The notes under the pieces: model-generated
Told to the model about the DNA's origin: nothing
What the model saw: the letters and a program-made list of their open reading frames with translations, nothing else
The model's database searches: none
In this document: piece by piece, positions 27,538 through 36,937 of the stretch
Layout: each line of letters begins with the position of its first letter
Numbering within the stretch: the stretch's first letter is position 1
Position numbers and translations under genes: made by a program
From: Nodosilinea sp. E11
GTDB lineage: Bacteria; Cyanobacteriota; Cyanobacteriia; Phormidesmidales; Phormidesmidaceae
DNA length: 64,000 nucleotides
Direction of reading: 5' to 3'
NCBI RefSeq assembly: GCF_032813545.1
Contig: NZ_CP136520.1
Span: 2,908,001-2,972,000, forward strand

Positions 27538-29025
27538 ATGGACTCTTCTCCCGTAGTTATCATCGGTGGTGGCCCAGCCGGATTGACCGCAGGCTATGAA
27601 TTAATGAAGCATGGTCGTAAGTCAATCGTGCTGGAAAAAGCCGATAAGGTAGGTGGTATTTCTCGCACTGAAACCTATAAAGGTTATCGCTTCGATATCG
27701 GTGGCCACCGCTTTTTTACTAAAGTAGACGAAGTAAAGGTAGTTTGGAAAGAAATTTTAGGTGATGATTTCATCCAAACACCTCGGCTATCAAGAATTTA
27801 TTATGACAACAAATTCTACGACTATCCATTATCTTTATTAAAAACCCTAAAAAATCTAGGCCCAGTTACTAGTGCTCTCATTCTATTCAGCTATTTAAAA
27901 GCCAAAAGTCGTAAGTACTTAGCTCAAGGCGTTGAGCCTGAAACTTTTGAAGAATGGGTGATTGATTGCTTTGGTGAACGGCTCTACCGCATTTTCTTCA
28001 AGACCTACACTGAGAAGGTTTGGGGCATTCCCTGTAGCCAGATTCGAGCCGATTGGGCTGCTCAGCGCATTCAGAATATGTCACTTAAGCAAGCAGTTCT
28101 CAATGCGGTCTTTGGCAATCAAAATGCTAAAAGCCTGATCAAAACCTTTGACTACCCTCGCCTCGGCCCAGGCATGATGTGGGAGCGCTGCCAAGACCTG
28201 CTGAATGTGCATGGTTCACCGGTACATCTCAACACCGAAGTGGTACGAGTTGAGCGCGAAGGCACACGTATTACTAAAGTAGTAGCCAAAACAGGAGACC
28301 AAACCTTTGATTTAGTCGGCGATCACTTTATCAACTCAATGCCGATCGCCCTGTTGGTGCACCGACTTGACCCATTGCCTCCGGAGGAGGTACTCGCGGC
28401 GGCACGGGGGTTAAAGTATCGCGATTTCTTAATTGTGTCTTTGGTGATCGACAAGCCCGATCTTTTTCCTGATAACTGGCTCTACATTCACAGCCCTGAA
28501 TTTAAGGTGGGACGCATTCAAAACTTCAAGAACTGGAGCCCAGAAATGGTGCCTGATCCGAGCAAAACCTGCCTGGGAATGGAATATTTTTGCAGCGAAG
28601 GAGACGATCTGTGGGAAATGCCCAATGATCAGCTGATCAAACTGGCCTCCCAAGAGATCGCCCGTCTAAGCCTAGGGGTTGAAGCAGAAGATGTAGAGGA
28701 TGGCTGCGTTATTCGCCAGTTTAAGGCCTACCCGGTGTATGACGGCGAATATCGTCAGCATCTTAAGGTGCTAGAGGACTACATCAAGACGTTTGAAAAC
28801 CTGCAAACGGTAGGCCGCAATGGCATGCATCGTTACAACAACCAAGATCATTCCATGTTGTCGGCGCTACTAGCAGCTAAAAATATTGTGGGCGAAAGCC
28901 ACGACATTTGGAATATCAACGTTGAGCGTTCTTACCACGAAAACTTTACCGACCAAGAATGGTCGAAGATAAAGCAGGGCAATGGAGTAGCTTCTACCGA
29001 TCGCCCTTTATCTCAAACGGTCTAG
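27538..29025 (+). CDS. FAD/NAD(P)-binding oxidoreductase, UDP-galactopyranose-mutase-like
   Basis: Flavoprotein of 495 residues. The N-terminal VVIIGGGPAGLTAGYELMKHG is the FAD-binding Rossmann motif, followed by VGGISRTETYKGYRFDIGGHRFF, the second FAD contact seen in amine-oxidase-fold and mutase-like enzymes. Later regions (LPPEEVLAAARGLKYRDFLIVSLVIDKP and NLQTVGRNGMHRYNNQDHSM near the C-terminus) match the family often labelled UDP-galactopyranose mutase-like or protoporphyrinogen-oxidase-like. It sits between two glycosyltransferases, so a nucleotide-sugar or lipid-sugar substrate is the best inference. Its 5' half is visibly more A+T-rich than the neighbours, a possible sign of transfer. 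The true substrate is unknown. Confidence 0.85.
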   Translation: MDSSPVVIIGGGPAGLTAGYELMKHGRKSIVLEKADKVGGISRTETYKGYRFDIGGHRFFTKVDEVKVVWKEILGDDFIQTPRLSRIYYDNKFYDYPLSLLKTLKNLGPVTSALILFSYLKAKSRKYLAQGVEPETFEEWVIDCFGERLYRIFFKTYTEKVWGIPCSQIRADWAAQRIQNMSLKQAVLNAVFGNQNAKSLIKTFDYPRLGPGMMWERCQDLLNVHGSPVHLNTEVVRVEREGTRITKVVAKTGDQTFDLVGDHFINSMPIALLVHRLDPLPPEEVLAAARGLKYRDFLIVSLVIDKPDLFPDNWLYIHSPEFKVGRIQNFKNWSPEMVPDPSKTCLGMEYFCSEGDDLWEMPNDQLIKLASQEIARLSLGVEAEDVEDGCVIRQFKAYPVYDGEYRQHLKVLEDYIKTFENLQTVGRNGMHRYNNQDHSMLSALLAAKNIVGESHDIWNINVERSYHENFTDQEWSKIKQGNGVASTDRPLSQTV

Positions 29026-29247
29026 TTTGACCTGCATAGGCAGTTCCAGATAGCGGCTCTTGAAAGTCGTTGCTAAAGCATAGTTGATGTCAGTGACTCC
29101 TTGGGCGGCTGCCGCAAAGCCAACGCCATGCTCCAATCTTGCTCAAAGCCCGGTCAAAGACCCCAGGGCCTAGAGCTAATGATTCATTAGGAACATCGTT
29201 AGCGCACTATCAGGACGACGCCACCTGTACCGCACCATCCCTGTGAG

Positions 29248-30189
29248 ATGTCATCTATGTCAGCCTATTTCTTTTCGATTGTGATTCCCACCTACAACCG
29301 AGCTGAGTATTTGACCCGCTGTCTAACGGCCCTAACTCAGCTCGACTACCCGCGCGATCGCGTTGAGGTGGTGGTAGTAGACGACGGCAGCGCCCAATCT
29401 ATGGCCTCTACCATAGCCCCTTTTAGAAGCACCCTTAATCTCACCCTGCTGCGTCAGACCAACGGCGGCCCCGCCCGCGCCCGCAATGCCGGGGCCGCCC
29501 AAGCTCAGGGCCAATACCTGGTCTTTACTGACGATGACTGCCAGCCCGCACCCGACTGGCTGCAAGCCCTAGAGGCCCAGCTGCAAACCCAGCCCCAGGC
29601 CCTCGTCGGCGGCCACACCATCAATGCCCTTCCTGACAATCTCTTTTCAACCGCCAGCCAGGTTTTAATCGACTACCTCTACGACTACTACAACACCCAT
29701 CACCAGCCCAGCTTTTTTGCCTCCAACAACTTTGCCATGGCCACAGAGCAATTTCGGCGGTTGGGCGGGTTCGACACCGCCTTTTCCCTGGCTGCGGGGG
29801 AGGATCGCGAATTCTGCGATCGCTGGCTTCAGCATCTCTTGCCGATGGCCTACGCTCCGGGCATGCAGGTCTACCACACCCATCACCTGTCTCTCAAGCG
29901 GTTTTGGCGACAGCACTTTAACTACGGTCGAGGAGCCTACTGTTTCCACCAGGTTAAAGCTCGCCGCCAGGCAGGTCAGGTCAAGGTAGAGCCCCTGCGG
30001 TTTTACTGGCAGCTGCTCACCTATCCTCTTCCCCAGCGCCCCCTGGGCCAAGGCCTAGCGCTGTCGGGCCTGCTGATGTTGTCTCAAATAGCTAACATCC
30101 TGGGCTTTTTCTGGGAACGCAGTCAGCAGGCATCGCTGGCTACCCCACAGCCGATAGAGGCACCGCCACCGTCGGGAACGGTTGGCTAA
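29248..30189 (+). CDS. Family 2 glycosyltransferase
   Basis: GT-A-fold enzyme of 313 residues with FSIVIPTYNRAEYLTRCLTAL, VVVVDDGS, NGGPARARNAGAAQAQG, the metal-binding FTDDDCQP, GGFDTAFSLAAGEDREFCDRW (acceptor site) and YGRGAYCFHQVKARR. A weak hydrophobic segment near 270-290 may touch the membrane. The start is ATG 29248 or, nine bases later, ATG 29257. It shares motif order with the GT2 at 26367 but is not a close copy. Its last 50 bases overlap the 3' end of the convergent HAD gene, so the two coding ends share sequence on opposite strands. Confidence 0.9.
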   Translation: MSSMSAYFFSIVIPTYNRAEYLTRCLTALTQLDYPRDRVEVVVVDDGSAQSMASTIAPFRSTLNLTLLRQTNGGPARARNAGAAQAQGQYLVFTDDDCQPAPDWLQALEAQLQTQPQALVGGHTINALPDNLFSTASQVLIDYLYDYYNTHHQPSFFASNNFAMATEQFRRLGGFDTAFSLAAGEDREFCDRWLQHLLPMAYAPGMQVYHTHHLSLKRFWRQHFNYGRGAYCFHQVKARRQAGQVKVEPLRFYWQLLTYPLPQRPLGQGLALSGLLMLSQIANILGFFWERSQQASLATPQPIEAPPPSGTVG

Positions 30190-31090
30190 AGTCTCGCTCA
30201 GCCTCTACCATCAGCCCACCTCGGGGCAAATCTGCCGGTAGCACGCCCGGCGGCGATCGCCGCATTAAGCTAGCGGGGGCAGGGTTTACCGAGGCGATCG
30301 GGGACGGCAGGTTGGCATTGATCAGCAGCGTCAAGCGACGGCCTGGGCCGCTGGCGGTGTACCTTAACACCGCCAAGTCACTGAGGCCATTCCCAGCCGC
30401 CAGCACCGGTCGCCGCCCCAGATGCCGGTGTAAGACATTTACTGCCTCCTCAGGCGGAGCAATACTACCCAGGCTCGCCAAATTGACCAGATCAGCTCGC
30501 TCTGCACAAAACTTCAGACGGGTGCGGGGGCTGTTGCCAATCACCCGCTCAGGCGGCAGTCCATAGCATACTGCTGCTGCCACCCGAGCAAAATCGAGAC
30601 TGCCAGAGGTCAGAATATAGGGAACAAACCCGTGCTCCGTCAGGTAGGCCAGCAAATCTTGCATGGGTTGAAAGTAACAGCTCCCCACAGGCCGACCCAG
30701 ATGAGGATGAATAGCGCTGCCCCACCAGTCTTGGGCTAACGCTGCGCATTCTTCGGGCGTCAGCCCGGCATGAATCTCGTCAAATAGCGCTAGCAGATCT
30801 GGCTTGCTCACCGTTTGCAGGCTGACATAATCTTGCTCTAGCAGGGCTCTAAAGGGCTGTCGGTTCGCGACAGCCGGGGTCTTAGGGGCCAGCGCTTGAA
30901 TTTGATCGATCAAAAAGTAGCACTGCAATGACATTGGGCAGTCGGGCCAGAGGGTGCCATCGTCATCGAACACAGCAATGCGACTGGCCCGATCGACAAA
31001 ATCGGGATGCCTGGGATTGGTGACATCGGCTACAAAGTCTAGAATGGCCTGCCGAGTGGGGGTTAAGTGCCAAGAGGGCAGTAGAGACAT
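30140..31090 (-). CDS. HAD-superfamily hydrolase, phosphoserine-phosphatase-like
   Basis: Protein of about 316 residues. The nucleophile motif is FDDDGTLW near residue 40. Motif II is the ILTSGS stretch at about 170, and the C-terminal AAGNGLSDLAVLRY carries the metal-binding acidic residue. A helical cap lies between about 55 and 150. This arrangement fits the class I HAD phosphatases; the substrate is unknown. The start is placed at ATG 31090, three codons after an upstream TTG. It is the second gene of a probable operon behind the receiver protein at 31139-31633 (48 bases apart) and converges with, and overlaps, the GT2 gene. Confidence 0.85.
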   Translation of the reverse strand: MSLLPSWHLTPTRQAILDFVADVTNPRHPDFVDRASRIAVFDDDGTLWPDCPMSLQCYFLIDQIQALAPKTPAVANRQPFRALLEQDYVSLQTVSKPDLLALFDEIHAGLTPEECAALAQDWWGSAIHPHLGRPVGSCYFQPMQDLLAYLTEHGFVPYILTSGSLDFARVAAAVCYGLPPERVIGNSPRTRLKFCAERADLVNLASLGSIAPPEEAVNVLHRHLGRRPVLAAGNGLSDLAVLRYTASGPGRRLTLLINANLPSPIASVNPAPASLMRRSPPGVLPADLPRGGLMVEAERDFSQPFPTVAVPLSAVG

Positions 31091-31138
31091 AGGGTGCAAA
31101 CAACAGAAAAACCACTGGGAGAGAGAGAGTGGTCGCGG

Positions 31139-31633
31139 CTAGCAACCGCCCCTAGCCTCGGGCCAACCCAACAGCACAGCGATCTGACGGCCCAGGGTAA
31201 CTGGGTCAAAGGGCTTGGGAATCACACCCGCGATCGCCATCTGCTGAAACCGGGCGTAGTCTCGGGGCATCACCTGAGACGTCAACAGCACAATCGGGCT
31301 TTGGCGGGTGAGCGGGTTGGCACGAAGGGCGGGTACTAAGGCAAAGCCCCCCAGCCGAGTTACCGAGACCTCTAGCAAAATAGCATCCCACAGCGGCGAG
31401 TTAACTGCATCGAGATGACTAGGATTTTGACAGGTCGTCACCTGCCAGCCCTCAAATTCTCCCAGGGCATCTTTTACCAAACAGCAGATATCCGGTTCAT
31501 CATCAATCAACAGCAGTTGCCGAGCCGGAGCTGAGGCAGAAGCGATAGCGCTATGGATCCGTACCACACTGCTCGACTGTGAAACCGGCGACGTAGGCTT
31601 TAGGGCAAATCGGTTGGCCATACTGTTCGACAA
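31139..31633 (-). CDS. Receiver-domain protein with Glu in place of the phosphoacceptor Asp
   Basis: A 164-residue protein with one receiver domain (about 37-160): the acidic pair in LLIDDEPD (D44/D45) and the lysine in IPKPF are present. At the phosphorylation site the usual LLDV reads LLEV (E88). A glutamate here can mimic the phosphorylated state, so the protein may be constitutively active or act as a non-switching adaptor. The first 35 residues are Ser/Pro-rich; an alternative start is the Met at residue 5. No output domain is present. It probably heads an operon with the HAD phosphatase downstream. Confidence 0.85.
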   Translation of the reverse strand: MSNSMANRFALKPTSPVSQSSSVVRIHSAIASASAPARQLLLIDDEPDICCLVKDALGEFEGWQVTTCQNPSHLDAVNSPLWDAILLEVSVTRLGGFALVPALRANPLTRQSPIVLLTSQVMPRDYARFQQMAIAGVIPKPFDPVTLGRQIAVLLGWPEARGGC

Positions 31634-32606
31634 GGTTTTAAACCTGAAGTGAGTTGTGTCATAGGAAGAAATAGCTACAGGGAACAGGTTTAGGCTAAAC
31701 GCAAATCTAGATCTGGAGTCCAGCGATCGCTCCGGGTTGGCAGGAGTCTGACTCGGGTCCGGCTAACGCTTCCATGACAGTTGGCCCTTTGCCCACCGCC
31801 GCGATCGCGCTAAACCGACCCGATAGCACCGTTGCCAGGTCAATCCATAAGCAGGCTTGACCCGAAGTAGAACTAACATAATTTGAGCAGCCGTTAGACG
31901 TCTACTCAAGATCGCAAGATACTTTTGTAAGCTAAAATCTGCTGGCTTGACGTTTACAATTTGGGTGAATTTTGGTCGTGTTAGTGTTCACCCAGCCCTG
32001 TCAGGCTCCCTATCAGGGGAGCCGTCTACCGCCACCGCTCCCACCGGCGTCTAGCGCTGTGCCGATACCACCCTGCGGCAAAATTCCTAGTCGGCCATTT
32101 TTGTTATGCGTTCAATGCTCGGCAGATGGACCAGTCGAGTCTGCGAGTGCCGATCCTTAGTCTCTAACAAAAGGTGCTTGAGCAAACTACCGTTCCCATC
32201 GACAACTCTTGAGTGCAGAGTGAACTGCTACCCCTGGGCCTAGTCGATCGCCGCAAGGGCCATATACAAGTCAAAAACTCATCTATCGGGCCGTGTTTAG
32301 CCCCGACTGAATACAAGAACAACTCGACAGGCTACGGCCCTATGCCACTACCCTCAACGCCTGGGTGACATCAGACTACACCGACGAGTCAGCGCCTCAG
32401 CCGCCTCGATGATCGATTTTTGGCTGCTAGCCAAGAACTTGACTGTCGCGAAGCCCTGGCTTAGTCCGAAGCCGATCGCCTGGCCGAGGTAGACGCAAGA
32501 CTGACCTAGAGCCCCAGCGCACCCTAGAGCAGCCGCGCCACCTCCACCGACGGCGATCGCCAACTATTCTCTTGACCTCAAATGTCTTGACCCCAAAGGC
32601 GCTGCG
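31634..32606. other. Gene-poor stretch with possible decayed coding sequence
   Basis: Nearly one kilobase lacks a convincing gene. A GGCTCCC/GGGAGCC hairpin lies at 32004-32023. A 62-codon Pro-rich plus-strand frame at 31972-32160 resembles nothing I know. From about 32170 to 32560, short plus-strand stretches read as coding-like peptides (for example QEQLDRLRPYATTLNAWVTS and EADRLAEVDARL) broken by stops and frame changes. That is what a decaying coiled-coil or regulator gene would look like. I cannot name the ancestor. Confidence 0.4.
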
Positions 32607-32882
32607 CTAGAGCACACCCAAGTTGGCCAGACCCAAAATTGCCCCGGCACCAAGCAAGTGGCCAAAGCTAGTGGTAGCCAGCACGGCGGGCAGACCAAAA
32701 TTACCAAACAGAGAGGGCGAGGGCATCGCTGGCGGAGCGCTAGGATACTTGATCGTGAGCCTGCCAATGACAATGGCCAAAATATTGCAAAGGATCATGA
32801 CCGCTCCCACCGTGGGGCTCCAGCTAGGGGTGTGGGGAACCGCCGCCAAAATAGGTAAAAATACCAATGTACCAGCCTCCAT
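32607..32882 (-). CDS. psaK: Photosystem I reaction centre subunit PsaK
   Basis: Small PSI membrane subunit of 91 residues at the periphery of the complex, involved in antenna contacts and state transitions. Two transmembrane helices are visible: TVGAVMILCNILAIVIGRL and AVLATTSFGHLLGAGAILGLA. The charged loop TIKYPSAPPAMPSPSLFGNFG links them. The family end GLANLGVL and the leader-like first 15 residues fit cyanobacterial PsaK. It is a single gene divergent from the 33057 gene. A CAGG/CCTG hairpin lies in its leader near 32898-32912. Confidence 0.95.
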   Translation of the reverse strand: MEAGTLVFLPILAAVPHTPSWSPTVGAVMILCNILAIVIGRLTIKYPSAPPAMPSPSLFGNFGLPAVLATTSFGHLLGAGAILGLANLGVL

Positions 32883-33056
32883 AACGTGAATTAAGTCAGC
32901 AGGTTGCCTGCTTAAGGCTTACTTTTCCACGGGGGCGGGATGTTCCGTTACCCGCTGTAGTAAGACTTTACATTTTGGTAAGCCGACCCAGGCTTTAGGA
33001 TACAAGGCATACCCCCCGGCTCGCGCCGGTTGCTCACTCATTTCCCAATAACCCCC

Positions 33057-33482
33057 ATGGAACGAGGACTGCTGTGGCTGCCCCTACTGGCAGTATTTAT
33101 TGGTTTAGCTTGGGCCGGCTGGCACGAATTTCAAAAGGTGCAGGCCTATGAGGCCTGGGCCACCGAGTTCGATCGCAGTAAGTATGACATTCGCTCAATG
33201 CTGGGGCAGCGGGGCGACGACCTCACCTGGGGCCGCCCCACCCGCCAAGGCCCCATTGACTTAACCACCCTATCGCTGCACGAGGTGGCCACCCTTCAGC
33301 TAGAGATTGACGGTCAGCCGGCGGCTGACGATGTTGACTCGGCCAAGGGCACCATTGAGTTGGCGATCGCCACCACCAGCGGCGAAACCTACCGCATTCC
33401 CTTTACCGACCCCGATTTAGCCAGTCGGTGGGAAAAAGCGTTGCAGGAATCTCTACAGACGCTAAAATCGGCATCAGCCTAA
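33057..33482 (+). CDS. Membrane-anchored protein of unknown function
   Basis: Protein of about 141 residues with a single N-terminal membrane anchor (LLWLPLLAVFIGLAWAGW). The domain after it alternates strands (IDLTTLSLHEVATLQLEIDGQ, KGTIELAIATTSGETYRIPFTD) and ends in a helix (WEKALQESLQTLKSA). I do not recognise the family. The start is placed at ATG 33057, since the preceding TTG at 33030 would add nine unconvincing residues. It lies 100 bases upstream of ftsQ on the same strand, so it may belong to the division gene group. Confidence 0.75.
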   Translation: MERGLLWLPLLAVFIGLAWAGWHEFQKVQAYEAWATEFDRSKYDIRSMLGQRGDDLTWGRPTRQGPIDLTTLSLHEVATLQLEIDGQPAADDVDSAKGTIELAIATTSGETYRIPFTDPDLASRWEKALQESLQTLKSASA

Positions 33483-33582
33483 AGGCGGCCCAAAGTCAGC
33501 AGAGGTTTCAGCCCGATTGACTCCTGCGGCCAGCGTTTTGTGGCAGCTCCTATCCCTGGGCTAGCAGCTCTACCCCGATGCC

Positions 33583-34443
33583 ATGACCCGCGTTTCATCC
33601 CTTTCCCGCGACGAACTCAAGACTCGACGGCAAACCCTCCGCCGCCGCCGGCGAATTTCGATTAGCCAGGCGTTGTGGCGATTTTGGGCTTTGACGGGCC
33701 TCACGGCCACCATCTTTTGGGGAGCGACCCGCCCCGTGTGGCTGATCGAGAGCCCAGCTCAGATCAATGTCAGCGGCAACCACTTGCTCAGCGATGAGAC
33801 CGTGCAGAGCCTGGTACCGCTGGCCTACCCGCAGCCCCTGATGAAGGTCGAGCCAGAAATCTTAGCTCGACAGCTGCGCGATCGCGGCCCGATTGTGACG
33901 GCCGAAGTCACCCGGCAGTTGCTGCCGCCCCGCCTCAATGTACGGGTGCAGGAGCGCGTACCCGTGGCACTGGTGCTGCCCGTCGGCAATGCCGACACCA
34001 CCGATGCTCAATATCTTCAGGCTGGGTTTCTCGATGCCCACGGGGCCTGGATGCCCCTGGCTAGCTTTGGCCTAGGCAGCGCCTCTCCACAACTACCGAC
34101 TTTGCAACTGCGGGGCATTCAGACCCAGTACCAACGCTACTGGCCCCAAATCTACGAGACCATCAGCAACAGCCCCGTCACCATTAGCGAAATTAACTGG
34201 CACGACCCCAATAACCTGGTGCTCGAAACCGCGTTGGGCACCGTCTACCTAGGCCCCTACAGCCCAGAGCTAGAGCAACAGCTGGCCACCCTCGACAAAA
34301 TGCGCAACCTCCCCAACCAGCTCTCTGACACCGAGGTGGCCCGCATTGACCTCAGCAACCCTGAGGTGCCGTCGGTCGCCGTAGTAGACGCTCCTAGCCC
34401 AGCAGCCCGAGCAACATCAACCAATTCAGGATCCACTCCTTGA
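33583..34443 (+). CDS. ftsQ: Cell division protein FtsQ
   Basis: Bitopic divisome protein of 286 residues that links cytoplasmic FtsZ-ring assembly to septal peptidoglycan synthesis. The N-terminal cytoplasmic part is very basic (KTRRQTLRRRRR). A membrane helix follows at about 33-52, then a POTRA domain opening with INVSGNHLLSDETVQSLVPL and a beta domain with LNVRVQERVPVALVLP. The position directly upstream of ftsZ is the conserved division-cluster order in cyanobacteria. The C-terminal Ser/Thr/Ala-rich tail is not conserved. Confidence 0.93.
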   Translation: MTRVSSLSRDELKTRRQTLRRRRRISISQALWRFWALTGLTATIFWGATRPVWLIESPAQINVSGNHLLSDETVQSLVPLAYPQPLMKVEPEILARQLRDRGPIVTAEVTRQLLPPRLNVRVQERVPVALVLPVGNADTTDAQYLQAGFLDAHGAWMPLASFGLGSASPQLPTLQLRGIQTQYQRYWPQIYETISNSPVTISEINWHDPNNLVLETALGTVYLGPYSPELEQQLATLDKMRNLPNQLSDTEVARIDLSNPEVPSVAVVDAPSPAARATSTNSGSTP

Positions 34444-34731
34444 ATCGTCTAGGAGAGTCATCTAAAAGAATTGTCTAGGGCGATCGCTCAAAGGATTGGC
34501 CTTAGACCCTTTCACCAACCAGGGCTTTTTGCCACTCAAAATTGACTCCATATATTTGGGCTGGAGCGGTTATTTTTCTAATTTCAGTGGTTAAATCAGG
34601 TAGTTTAAGACTTGCCAAGGCAATTTGTTTTTTTTCAGCGAAGTACTCTATAGTTGTCTAGAATCAGCTGGGGTTTAGATTTTTAGGGCTTAGGTGCTAT
34701 CTTCGGTTATCTAGTACGGGTAATTAATATA

Positions 34732-36084
34732 TTGTCTACGGCCTCAAATTCTATGCTTCCTGACGATCCCCACGGCAATGGTGCTGGCCACAGCGATGCT
34801 GGCTACGAGGCTTACTCATCTCACCAAGCTGAGTCTGCGACCTCGGATCCGCGTTCGTCGGCTGATGCTGTGACCGCCTTCGCTAGCCCGTCTAACCCAT
34901 TTAGCCACGGCGAGCTTAACTCCAGTCAACCCCATAATGCCAGAGCTATGCCCGGAGAAACGTACACCAATAACTCGGCTTTGCCCAGCAGCGTCGCCCG
35001 CATTAAGGTAATTGGGGTCGGTGGTGGCGGCTGTAACGCCGTCAACCGCATGATTAGCAGCGGCCTCGCCGGGATTGAGTTCTGGTCAGTTAACACTGAT
35101 GCCCAGGCCCTCGACAACACCACCATGACCAACAGCCTGCACATTGGTCAAAAGTTGACCCGTGGGCTAGGGGCGGGGGGCAACCCTGCTATCGGCCAGA
35201 AAGCCGCCGAAGAGTCGCGCGAAGAAATTGCCGCCGCCCTAGAAGAATCTGATCTAGTCTTTATCACCGCTGGTATGGGGGGCGGTACCGGTACGGGGGC
35301 TGCCCCCATTGTGGCAGAGGTAGCGAAGGAAGCCGGTGCCCTTACCGTAGGTGTGGTCACACGCCCTTTCACCTTTGAGGGACGCCGCCGCATGAACCAG
35401 GCCGACGAGGGCATTGCCGCCCTCCAGGGCCGAGTCGATACGCTGATTATCATCCCCAACGACAAGCTACTTTCGGTGATCTCTGAGCAGACCCCCGTGC
35501 AGGAAGCCTTCCGCACCGCCGACGACATTTTGCGCCAGGGGGTGCAGGGCATTTCTGACATCATTACCATCCCCGGCTTAGTCAACGTCGACTTTGCCGA
35601 CGTGCGCGCCATTATGGCCGATGCGGGTACGGCGCTGATGGGCATTGGTATGGGATCGGGCAAGTCGCGGGCGCGGGAAGCGGCGATCGCAGCGATCTCC
35701 TCTCCCCTACTCGAATCCTCCATCGACGGTGCCTCTGGGGCAGTGTTTAACGTCACGGGCGGATCCGATCTTACCCTGCATGAAGTCAATGCCGCTGCCG
35801 AGATCATCTACGAAGGGGTTGATCCCAACGCCAACATTATCTTTGGGGCCGTGATCGACGAGCGCATGCAGGGTGAGGTGTGCATCACCGTGATTGCCAC
35901 CGGCTTTAACACTCGTGCCGGGGCTCAGCCCGAGATCGAGGTGGCCCGCGTTACCCCCTTTAAACGCACCCTGGCGGCTCCTCCCATTACCCCTCCGGCT
36001 AGCAGTGGGGGGAGTGGCGGGTTGGGAGCCGGGCTCGACATTCCCGAATTTTTGCAGCGGCGGCGACCCAACAACAACCGTTAG
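34732..36084 (+). CDS. ftsZ: Cell division GTPase FtsZ
   Basis: Tubulin-like GTPase of 450 residues that forms the Z ring. A Ser/His/Asn-rich N-terminal extension of about 80 residues precedes the GTPase core, as is usual in cyanobacteria. The core has [17 protein letters not shown], the signature [10 protein letters not shown] and the catalytic T7 loop [11 protein letters not shown]. After a short linker, the C-terminal conserved peptide [11 protein letters not shown] is present for binding partners such as FtsA-like anchors, SepF or ZipN. The frame opens at TTG 34732; ATG 34753 is an alternative seven codons later. The gap to thiD is two bases, so the genes are cotranscribed. Confidence 0.97.
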   Translation: MSTASNSMLPDDPHGNGAGHSDAGYEAYSSHQAESATSDPRSSADAVTAFASPSNPFSHGELNSSQPHNARAMPGETYTNNSALPSSVARIKVIGVGGGGCNAVNRMISSGLAGIEFWSVNTDAQALDNTTMTNSLHIGQKLTRGLGAGGNPAIGQKAAEESREEIAAALEESDLVFITAGMGGGTGTGAAPIVAEVAKEAGALTVGVVTRPFTFEGRRRMNQADEGIAALQGRVDTLIIIPNDKLLSVISEQTPVQEAFRTADDILRQGVQGISDIITIPGLVNVDFADVRAIMADAGTALMGIGMGSGKSRAREAAIAAISSPLLESSIDGASGAVFNVTGGSDLTLHEVNAAAEIIYEGVDPNANIIFGAVIDERMQGEVCITVIATGFNTRAGAQPEIEVARVTPFKRTLAAPPITPPASSGGSGGLGAGLDIPEFLQRRRPNNNR

Positions 36085-36086
36085 CC

Positions 36087-36902
36087 ATGACCCTGCCGCC
36101 CTCATGGCCTGCGGCCCTCACCATCGCTGGCTCAGACAGTGGGGGTGGGGCTGGTATTCAGGCCGATCTACGAACCTTTGCCTTCCACCGAATTCACGGC
36201 ACCAGCGTGCTGACCTGTGTTACCGCCCAAAATACGTTGGGGGTCACGCGGGTCGATGCGCTGTCGCCTGAAGCCGTCATCGCCCAGCTCGATGCGGTGA
36301 CCGGCGACATTGCCGTGCAGGGTATCAAGACCGGCATGCTGCTGAATGAAGCCATTATTCAGGCAGTGGCTACAGCCCTAAAATCCCTGCCCAGCAACAT
36401 TCCGCTAGTGGTCGACCCAGTGATGGTGTCGCGTACTGGGGCACAGCTGATTGACGATGGCGCGATCGCCACTCTCACCCGCCGCCTGATTCCCCAGGCC
36501 TGCATTCTCACCCCCAACCGCTACGAGGCCCAGCTGCTCAGCGGCTTAGACATTGCGACCTTGGCCGATATGGAAGCGGCCGCCCGCAAAATCCATCAGC
36601 TCGGCCCCCAGGCCGTCTTGGTGAAAGGCGGCGGCATGACCGCTGACTTACGCAGTACCGATATCTGGTATGACGGGCGCGAGGTCGTAGTGCTAGAGGC
36701 AGAAGTGGTAGAAACCAAGCACACCCACGGCACCGGCTGCACGCTGTCGGCGGCGATCGCCGCTAACCTAGCCTTGGGAAAAGACCCCCTCACTGCCGTC
36801 CAAGCCGCCAAAGACTACGTGACCAGCGCCCTCAACCATGCTCTGGCCATTGGCCAAGGCCAAGGCCCGGTGGGTCATTTCTTCCCGCTTCTAAACGAGT
36901 AG
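36087..36902 (+). CDS. thiD: Hydroxymethylpyrimidine/phosphomethylpyrimidine kinase
   Basis: Ribokinase-fold enzyme of 271 residues that phosphorylates HMP and HMP-P in thiamine synthesis. The N-terminal TIAGSDSGGGAGIQADL is the pyrimidine site. VDPVMVSRTG and the C-terminal THGTGCTLSAAIAANLA supply the anion hole and catalytic aspartate-type region. The start ATG follows the ftsZ stop by two bases, showing translational coupling; this ftsZ-thiD order is a lineage feature and not a functional link. The TAG stop lies inside an 18-bp hairpin. Confidence 0.95.
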   Translation: MTLPPSWPAALTIAGSDSGGGAGIQADLRTFAFHRIHGTSVLTCVTAQNTLGVTRVDALSPEAVIAQLDAVTGDIAVQGIKTGMLLNEAIIQAVATALKSLPSNIPLVVDPVMVSRTGAQLIDDGAIATLTRRLIPQACILTPNRYEAQLLSGLDIATLADMEAAARKIHQLGPQAVLVKGGGMTADLRSTDIWYDGREVVVLEAEVVETKHTHGTGCTLSAAIAANLALGKDPLTAVQAAKDYVTSALNHALAIGQGQGPVGHFFPLLNE

Positions 36903-36935
36903 ACGGGGTTTGATCTAGATCAAGCCCCGTCTACT
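36898..36935. terminator. Bidirectional hairpin terminator after thiD
   Basis: Bases 36898-36915 pair with 36918-36935 (18 bp, one T-G wobble), with AGTAGACGGGG opposite CCCCGTCTACT as the outer stem. The thiD stop is in the left arm. The convergent 176-aa gene ends three bases beyond the right arm. Confidence 0.85.
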
Positions 36936-36937
36936 AT

